A stretch of 64,000 nucleotides of DNA from Canna indica. Its lineage: Eukaryota; Streptophyta; Magnoliopsida; Zingiberales; Cannaceae. Of the stretch, positions 56,941 through 64,000 are shown one piece after another. The notes beneath the pieces are model-generated. The model was not told the DNA's origin and did no database searches. It was given only the letters and a program-made list of their open reading frames with translations. The DNA lies in assembly GCA_034359265.1 (NCBI GenBank), contig CP136891.1, positions 85,454,001-85,518,000 of the forward strand, in the 5' to 3' direction. Within the stretch, counting starts at the first letter, position 1. Each line of letters begins with the position of its first letter. The position numbers and the translations under genes were made by a program.

Positions 56941-57545
56941 ATCCTCCCTCTAACAAATAAATTCGCAGCACGCCCTATGAGATTCCAACTCAGTTATCTC
57001 TCGGGTGCCAATATCCAAAATTACTTTTTTTCAGATTTCTTCCCACCCTTCCAACAACACAACCCAATCAAGGTTCTTCAAATTGGTATTTTTTTTCTCA
57101 ATTTTCAATTATTTTCATCAACAAAACAATTCTTAGCAAATCCTGCACTGCAGCTCAATTATTTCATCGACACCATTCTCCAAGATCAGTTAAATAAACT
57201 TTCCTCCCTCTTCCCAAACTAAACCCGATCAAGATTCTTTGGTTTCAAGCGACTAGCCCGCGAGAACCTCAGTTGTGAAACGATCGGCCAAGATCTGGGC
57301 TGTCTGAAAACTTATCGGCGACTCACAAAGATCTGGTGATCTTGGCACCGATCCGAGCGTTCTTCCGCGGAATCTGGGCCGCCAGGGAGATGTTGTTCAA
57401 CAAGGGAGCAGATCGGCGCGGGAGATAAGAGCAGAGATGGATTTAAAGGGGAAGGAATTCAAAAAGGGGGACTTTTATACGGAAGGCGATACGATCCGTT
57501 GCAAAGAGGGGGGAAGACGACCGCGGTTTTTAGGGTTAGGTTTTT

Positions 57546-57550
<5 letters not shown>

Positions 57551-57598
<48 letters not shown>

Positions 57599-57617
57599 AG
57601 GGGGGAGGGGGGAGGGG
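57551..57617. repeat. AG microsatellite joined to a G-quadruplex-prone G tract
   Basis: About 20 AG units (57551-57591) run straight into five G-runs of 3, 3, 6, 6 and 4 separated by single A bases (57592-57617). The tract lies between the putative TBP TATA box and its start codon, so in TBP mRNA it would appear as C-runs followed by CU repeats. G4 potential is on the plus (template) strand. Confidence 0.9.
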
Positions 57618-57672
57618 ATGTGATGGGAAGGAAGGCGTGCGTAGGAGGCTTTCTATGTCACGAGGGGTCGCA

Positions 57673-57680
57673 TATTTATA
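57673..57680 (-). promoter_or_regulatory. TATA box of the TBP gene
   Basis: The minus strand reads CCTATAAATATG, a consensus TATAAATA, about 740 bp upstream of the TBP ATG. Transcription would start near 57645, giving a leader with the CT/C tract and a leader intron (possible donor TTT|GTGAGT at about 57326; acceptor near 56953). Confidence 0.55.
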
Positions 57681-58878
57681 GGCGTCCACCGGCTAAGGCT
57701 GGCATTTTGTCTGCGCTTCTACAGGTCTAACCGGCTCTAGCTGGTCTTCCGGTCTTTATGTACCTTTGTAATGTGAAAGGCAATATTTATAAAATGTTGT
57801 GTTTTCAATAAAGTATTTTTTATTAAAATGTTTTTTTTAATAAATTAATTTTATAATATAATCATGTTGACAAATATATAAATTTTTACGTACAAAGTGC
57901 ATTCTACCAAATGTTCACAGACGTAAAAAATATATATTTAATTGTATATAATAGTATACAAATATATACTCAAAATATTCATTTTCATGTTTATTAATTT
58001 ATTCAAAATATTTATTTATTTTAGTATATATATTGATATACATGGAAATCTAAAATATTGTCTTAAAAAATTATGTCCATGGAGTTAGGATTTGAGTCGG
58101 AAGGAAGAAAAGTAAATACAATGGAAAATAACGAGGGAGGGAAGGGAAATTTTTTATTCTATTTATTAGAAAAATATTTTTTTTTTATTTTTACTATTTA
58201 TCAAATAAAAAATGCATAAATTTAACAACATATATAACAAGAATGATATTTTTATTCTTATGATATCAATATTCATTTTTCAAGTTAAAAATATATTTAT
58301 ATTAAGAAATATTGAGTCGTTTTATTTCAAATATTTAATGTGAACTTGTGTAAGATGCAAGATTATCTCCTTTCCTAAGATTATCTCATTCGAATCTTTC
58401 TATTTTAGTTGCTCTCCGATTTGGCAACTCATGATGCTAATGTTTTAGTCTAGTGTGCATATTATCATCATCTTTGTTTTTGTTCTTTTTTTTATGAAAT
58501 ATTAAAAAAAAATTGATGAAACTTCTTTGTTTTTGTTCTTGTTCTTAAAAATTTAAAACTTTAAAATCTCTTCTTTGCAAAATTATAGCATTCTTAGAAG
58601 TTATTTTTGAAGAAAATAAGTTACATTGTTCTCCAAGCAACATTTGTTAATTTGAGTTTGTCTTTTTTTTATATTTTGATTTCTCCGTCCTTGGTACACA
58701 TCAAGAGTTTAGGCGTGAGGATTTAAATTTGGGACGATAGAATATTTTTCAAAACGAGAATTATATATATTTTTATTTCGGCCTGAGCCAAAATGATACA
58801 AACAAATAAATAATTGTTTTATATCCCTATTTCCATTTATCCAATTTTTTTTATCATTCTTTTGCTCTCTTTCAATTA

Positions 58879-58895
58879 CCCCCCCCCCCCCCCCC
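58879..58895. repeat. Run of 17 C
   Basis: An uninterrupted C17 in otherwise AT-rich DNA. It could also be a length-variable site or assembly-sensitive spot. Confidence 0.9.
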
Positions 58896-59271
58896 TAACT
58901 TAATAAAGACATGCATGTTTGATTACTTGAAATGAGAAGGATGAAATTAAAATAGATATTATATCTATATTTGTTGTTATTTGAATGCAAGAAATGATAA
59001 TGTAATTAATTGATATTTTCATTATCTACTTGGGATGAAGAGAAATAGGAAATGAATTATTATAATTTACTTATTACCTGGTAAAGAATCTTTTATTATT
59101 ATATATATAATAAAAAGCGATTTCTCAAATTCAGATTTTGGGAGAGTAAAAATTCATAGATCTGAATTTTGGATTTGAATATTTTGAATTTCGAAACGTA
59201 ATGTTCAGAATACTCATTTTACTCTCGACCTCGTTAGAGGCTTTGGCATAAAATTATTATTATTAATATAT

Positions 59272-60071
59272 ATATATATATATATATAATAATTTTAATT
59301 TATAAAAATATTTTTATGACAAAAAAGATATCTCAGAGTATAAAAAATATTTTTTTAATTTTTTTAATGCATTAGACATTTTTGCACAAAGTTATATAAA
59401 ACTAAATTTAAATTATTTTTGATGTAAAATATTTTTTGGATCATAGCTTGTGTCATAAAAAATTTATTTTATGAATTAAAATTATTTTTAAAAAAATATG
59501 AAGTTATTATACACTTTGGACAAAAATCACTAATGAAATAGAGACTTTTATTTATAATAATTTTATAATTATAAAAAATAAAATTTAATATACATATAAT
59601 ATAAATGATGTGCTAGTCTATAAAAATATTTTAGAAAAAATATATTTAATTATTTTTAATTTAAAACTAATTTTATAGGCATTAGACAAAAGTCTCTAAT
59701 GATTTATTTATAATAATTTTATAATTATAAAAAAATAAAATTTAATTCAATATATATATATATATACATAATATAAAAGATCTTCTAGAGTCTATAAAAG
59801 TATTCCATTATTTTAATTTTAAATTTAATTTTAGTCTATACTAGCTTAATTACTTTAAAAAATAATGAAATAAATTTTTTTTATAATACAAAAGAGGTGT
59901 TGTGGCCGAAAAAAAAATTCATCAAAAAAATTCATAATTTTTAATTTTAATTTAATTTTATAAATTTTATGCAAAAGTCTCTAATGCATTAAAAAAATTG
60001 AAAATATTTTTTAGACATCACTTTTTTATCCTAACAAATATTTTATAAATTAAAATTATTATATATATATT
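59272..60071. mobile_element. AT-rich foldback element with arms of about 110 bp
   Basis: The left arm (from AATAATTTTAATTTATAAAA at about 59288 through TTTTTTTAATGCATTAGACA) matches the reverse complement of the right arm (from AATGCATTAAAAAAATTG at about 59981 through TTTATAAATTAAAATTATT). The middle has two diverged copies of a segment with ATAATTTTATAATTATAAAAAA. No ORF, and flanking duplications are obscured by TA repeats. Confidence 0.65.
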
Positions 60072-60477
60072 TCAACATATTTTCTTTAACTGATTAGATA
60101 CTTCGGCCAAGAGTAAGATGAGTATGCAACAGAGGAAAGCAAATAAAATATCTTTAAAGATCTTTAAAGTTTGATCAGGTATTGAAGATGCAAGTATGCA
60201 ACAGAGGAAAAGATCTTTAAAGTTTGATCAACTGAAATATATATATATATATTAGAAAGAGAATTCTTATATTTATCGAGAGGGAATGAGAAAAACAAAA
60301 ACAAAAACCGAAAGCAAATAAAAAAGAAAGGAACAACCACAAAACACAAAAATAAAAAATAAAAAATCTAAGGAAGTATCATATATCCAAGGAGATTAAT
60401 GACTTCAATTGCCGACTTGTACGACCATCTCAGTTCCCAAAGCATCTACCATTAATGGCTGCTTTGCTTGGTTTAGG

Positions 60478-60635
60478 GGTGGGTTCTATGCTAGGTGGGA
60501 GTCCACTAGACTCGCATCCTACTCATGCCTTTCTCTCTCTAACTTTCTCTCTCTTCATTTAATGAAGAATAAAAAGAGAAAAACACCTAATGGGGTGTGA
60601 GTCCATTGGACTCGCACCTAACATAGAATAAACCC
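60478..60635. mobile_element. Small foldback MITE with 8-bp target duplication GGTTTAGG
   Basis: Left end GGTGGGTTCTATGCTAGGTG pairs with the reverse complement of the right end (GGGTTTATTCTATGTTAGGTG), and the pairing continues into GGGAGTCCA/GCGAGTCCA. GGTTTAGG flanks it at 60470-60477 and 60636-60643. The centre is a CTCTCTCTAACTTTCTCTC stretch with TTTAATGAA. The 158-bp element has a degenerate relative at 19171-19305. Confidence 0.85.
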
Positions 60636-61049
60636 GGTTTAGGAAGTTCTTTTCGAATGTAAAACATTTTCAACCTAAGAATAAATAGTGCTAAATTTTA
60701 GAGCTTAAAAGGAGTTCGACATAGCACTTATTTGAATTGAGAAAATTGAATAGCGAGAAAAAGAAAAAAGGAAATAAGAAAAAAAGAATTTTCTATTCCT
60801 TGTATGGAAATAAGGAAGTTGAAAGAGAATCCCTTCCTCCCCCTCTGTATCCTTCACCCCTGCTGATGTCAATCTTAGAGCTGATTTCTAGAAAAATATT
60901 GGTACGCTGATTCAGGAAGACGAGTACAAATTTCTATGCAGTTCTTTCAATCAATGAAAGACATAAGTTTAGAGGAAGAAAGATTGATATTTCAGTGCAA
61001 CTCTCTCAATCAATGAAAGACATAACTATAGAGGAACAGAGATTGGCTC

Positions 61050-61360
61050 CAACTTGAGTTCATTCTAGGCCTGAACTTATTGGCCTTCCCTTGAGTGGAA
61101 AGAAATATACTTGGAGTAACAAGAGAACCCTGGGACGATGCCAATCTGGATACCTAAAATTTGAAGCCATTCATCACTTGTTGCTACCAAAATGTTACCT
61201 TCTACATTGTCTGACCCCTCACCAATTGTTGTGGAGATTATCACTAACGGGGAGACGGCCCTCTGCCAGCCCTTCAAGTTTGAAATCACTGGATTAAAAT
61301 GCATGGCTTCAAGGAGGTGCTGGAGAAATGTTGGTCTAACAACTAAAACCCACAAAGAAC
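61050..61360 (+). mobile_element. LINE (L1-type) endonuclease-domain relic
   Basis: Decayed coding text on the plus strand: LIGLPLSGKKYTWSNKRT, the 'DLPLSGGxFTWSN' block of plant L1 endonucleases, then SDPSPIV and PFKFE, then after a frameshift GFKEVLEKCW. These appear in the order found near the end of the endonuclease domain. Stops and frameshifts show it is dead. It lies downstream of the PPR gene. Confidence 0.65.
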
Positions 61361-61980
61361 AGCAAAGACTTGGGTAAATAAACTAAAAAGACTCAGATTC
61401 ACTTTGAAGGTTTGGAGCAAGAACCAACGACTATAAAAAGCAGAGTTTGTCATGAGATGATGCCCCACTGACCTTGAAAACAAAGAAGATGCATGCATGC
61501 TTCCAACAGGTCTCCGGTCCGGATGAATACTCAACCTAATTGGAGGATTAAGATAAAAATTCAATTTGGCAAGTTATATCTACCAATTAAAAGACTGACC
61601 TTTTGTAGTTTAAATTTCAATAGATCTTATTTGGCAAGGTGAATCTGCCCAGTCATCAAATTACATGAATAGGCTCAGCTGAAGCTCTACTATTGAAATT
61701 GGATGCAGAGCCAGAAGTTGACAAATAAAACTTATACAAAATAAAGTACAAGTCTTGCGATGGACTTAGGTTTGCGACAGTGCTCCTGAATAAACTCGGA
61801 TGTTACCGTTTCACCATCCATCTAGTCACAGTACTCCTGAAAGGATCAACCACAAACCATGCAACCAAGCACAACCAAGAATCTCATCTTGCAAGCAAGC
61901 ATCAGTTTAAGAAACAAAACTCATTGGTTATCCTGCCTGGAAGATAGAACCAAATGACTATCTCCTGTTGATATGAACAC

Positions 61981-63885
61981 TCAGAACTTCACATTTTCTG
62001 TTAATTCATCTGTAGCCCCTTTTAGCCCTAGTCTGGCAGATGCATTATCAAGCACCATATAAATCCTCTCAATCTCTGGGTTTGACCTATCCCCAATTTT
62101 GAAGTTGTGCACAATCTCATTTAAATCAACAAGTCTGTGACCAGGTATTGATCTTATTCCTCTCTCCATCATCATCTCCTTAACTTTCCAAGCATCTTCC
62201 CACTTTCCTGCTGCCACGTAGATATTTCGCAACAGAGCATAGCGAGAGCCATTTGAAGGTTCCAGTTCAACCAGTCTCTTAGCAATGTTCTCACCCAACT
62301 GCAGTTCTCCATGAAATCGGCATAGTCCGAGCAAACCTCCTATTGCTAGTGATTCTAAATCCTCAGGCATGCTTCTTAATACTGCTTCGGCTTCATCAAC
62401 AAGGCCAAGGCCTCCATAGAGATTTGCCATGCACCAATAATGCGCAAATGAAGGTTTGAGATTATACAATTTGGTCATTTGCTCAAAGTATTCCTTTCCC
62501 TTTGCCAGAAGGCCTCCCCGTGCACAAGCACACAAGAGCCCGATGAATGTAACCTCATCTGGTGAGATAGTTGTTGTTTCTACATGGCTGTTAGTTGTAG
62601 TAGTATCTTTATGATCTGTACCAACGTCTATAGATAAGGAAAAACAAAATGTTAACTGAGTTCAACTTTAAACTACCTACCAAAGCAAAATCAATTGCAT
62701 CATGCAATAATGTAATTTAAATGAAGTACATTGATAATTCTTAATATACAATGTACTGGTGGAGGAGGAAGTAAGGAGGAAAGTAATTTTGCAGGAAATT
62801 CATATCTCACCTTTTCCCACCATAGTCGTGAACAATTCAAGTCCATCTATAGGGTCACCATGAATACAGTGTCCAACAATCATTGCATTCCAGCAGACCA
62901 AATTTCGCTTTGGCATCCTTTCGAATACCCTTCTTGCAACATCTACTCTACCACACCTACTATACATATCAACCAATGCCGTTCCGAATATCACATTATC
63001 ATCCACAAAATTCCTAGTGAAGTGTGCATGAACTGACCTCCCTCCACTGATATTGCCCAACCTCCCACAAGCTGTGACCACACTGACCATCGTCTTGTCA
63101 TTCCCCTTCAGCCCCTTCTTACCCATCTCTATGAAAAGCTCCACGCCCATTTCGGGGCTCCGACCTTTTACATAGCCACCAATCATAACATTCCAAGACA
63201 CCACATTTCTGTCCGGCATTTCATCAAAAAGCTCTCTTGCAGACTCCAAATCGCGTGAGCTAATGTACCCATCGATCATGGAGTTCCACGATGCTGTATC
63301 TCGGTGAAGCATCTCATCGAACAACATCCGCGCGCAGCCGACTAGGCCGCAGGTCGCGTACATGTGCACGAGGGAGTTACGAACGTGGAGGACGGCGTCG
63401 ATCCCCCGCTTCACTGCCTGGCCGTGACAGGTCTCGCCAACATCAAGAGAAGTTGCTCGAGCGCAGGCGGAGAAAAGGACAGGGAATGTGAAGCTGTTGG
63501 GGGCAAAGCTGGAGCGGAGGTTGGCGGAGAAGAACGAGAGGGCGAGGAGCGGGTCGGGGGATAGGGAAAGGGCCTTGAGGACGGTGTTGACGCAGAAGAC
63601 ATCGGGGGCAGGGAGGCTGCGGAAGAGGCGCAGGGTGTATGAGAGTGGAGCGGCAGCGGATTCGGCAGCGGTCTTAAGGAGGCGGGAGGCGGCGAAGGCG
63701 TCTCGGAGGAGGCCGGAGACAAGGAGGTGGGCGTGGGCCTGGAGGAGGCAGCCGAAGGAGCGGCAGAAGAAGAGAGGACGGAGGGAAGGATGGTAGAGGG
63801 AGAGCCGCCAGGGCGGCGGCAGAGGGGAGAAGTGCTTGGGATTGGGGAGGAGGACGTCGGCGGCGAGGAATTGCGGGCCATTCAT
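61981..63885 (-). CDS. Pentatricopeptide-repeat protein, PLS class with E-type C-terminus, 2 exons
   Basis: RNA-binding PPR protein, expected in mitochondria or chloroplasts, where PLS-class members act in RNA editing or processing. Exon 1 63885-62811 and exon 2 62627-61981 join in frame (G|AC) to give 573 residues. Repeats are visible as LLQAHAHLLVSGLL, FCVNTVLKALS, SFTFPVLFSACARA, VRNSLVHMYATCG, TASWNSMIDGY, VVSWNVMIGGY, FGTALVDMYSRCG and LVCWNAMIVGH. The E/E+ part has AHYWCMANLYGGLG, GGLLGLCRFHGELQLGENIAKRLVELEP and RYALLRNIYVAAGKWEDAWKVKEMM, then a short IPGHRLVDLNEIVHNFKIGD end. No DYW domain. Many PPR genes are intronless, so the 183-bp intron splitting a repeat, with an odd Thr-rich insert (HKDTTTTNSHVETTTI) after it, is worth checking. 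The first 450 bases are very GC-rich. Confidence 0.9.
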
Positions 63886-63983
63886 GGAGAGGGGAGTCGC
63901 TCTCCGTTGTTGTTGGGCCGCCCGCCCTCTAGCGGTTTAGTTGGACCGGTACTTAGTGGTTATTTCGGAGATATCGGCAGATT

Positions 63984-63993
63984 ATCTATATAA
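63984..63993 (-). promoter_or_regulatory. Possible TATA box of the PPR gene
   Basis: TTATATAGAT on the minus strand, about 100 bp upstream of the PPR start codon. The promoter continues beyond the window. Confidence 0.4.
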
Positions 63994-64000
63994 CGGCAAA

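Larger units (their letters stand above)
57700..61049. other. AT-rich gene-free spacer
   Basis: Mostly AT-rich repeats: a 17-base C run (58879-58895), a long foldback (59272-60071), short local duplications near 60115-60235 and 60930-61040, and a small MITE (60478-60635). No coding exon is recognised. Confidence 0.55.

Noticed and set aside
56845..57222. 125-codon plus-strand ORF
   Set aside because: Antisense to the TBP first coding exon and its leader intron.
63291..63993. Several plus-strand ORFs rich in Arg/Gly/Glu
   Set aside because: Antisense to the GC-rich 5' part of the PPR gene.

Overview
This is nuclear DNA from a flowering plant. The genes are typical plant families with GT-AG introns (plus one apparent GC-AG intron), the spacers are AT-rich, and the window is full of plant-type miniature transposons. 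Several genes have a very GC-rich 5' end that becomes AT-rich along the gene (ADP-glucose phosphorylase, the PPR gene). Together with a TBP of the usual plant form, this leans towards a monocot outside the grasses, but the species is an inference I cannot test here.

Layout: (1) 1-216, last exon of 40S ribosomal protein S18 (+). (2) 217-4330, gene-free, with a hAT-like MITE and a probable LTR remnant. (3) 4334-11288, a GDH2-type glutamate dehydrogenase (+) with an apparent long leader intron. (4) 11289-20590, a transposon-rich block: a solo LTR with a 5-bp target duplication, a TRIM-like element, several hAT-type MITEs, a Pack-MULE-like element carrying pieces of two different genes (a xyloglucan xylosyltransferase and an MCTP/QUIRKY-type protein), and a LINE 3' fragment. 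(5) 21108-24832, a small two-exon gene encoding a protein with a CaaX-type C-terminus (+). (6) 27066-30351, ADP-glucose phosphorylase (+). (7) 30352-37150, AT-rich spacer with a Stowaway MITE, tandem repeats and microsatellites. (8) 37380-41331, YTH-domain m6A reader (+). (9) 43338-44735, class-A GATA zinc-finger factor (-). (10) 46187-50158, HNH-domain protein, probably organellar (-). (11) 52645-56940, TATA-binding protein (-), with its own TATA box and a GA/G-rich tract upstream. (12) 57700-61980, AT-rich spacer with a foldback element, a small MITE with an 8-bp target duplication, and a LINE endonuclease relic. (13) 61981-63885, a PPR protein with an E-type C-terminus (-).

The genes do not form a pathway. 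They are ordinary independent plant genes: translation, nitrogen metabolism, sugar-nucleotide metabolism, mRNA reading, transcription and organelle RNA/DNA functions. Exon models were built by hand; every junction keeps the frame and the total lengths are 411 (GDH), 133 (CaaX protein), 349 (AGLP), 703 (YTH), 236 (GATA), 285 (HNH), 201 (TBP) and 573 (PPR) residues. The most unusual content is in the mobile DNA: the two-gene capture, a group of hAT-like MITEs that share termini but have different internal palindromes, and a MITE insertion whose empty site survives in a tandem duplicate beside it.
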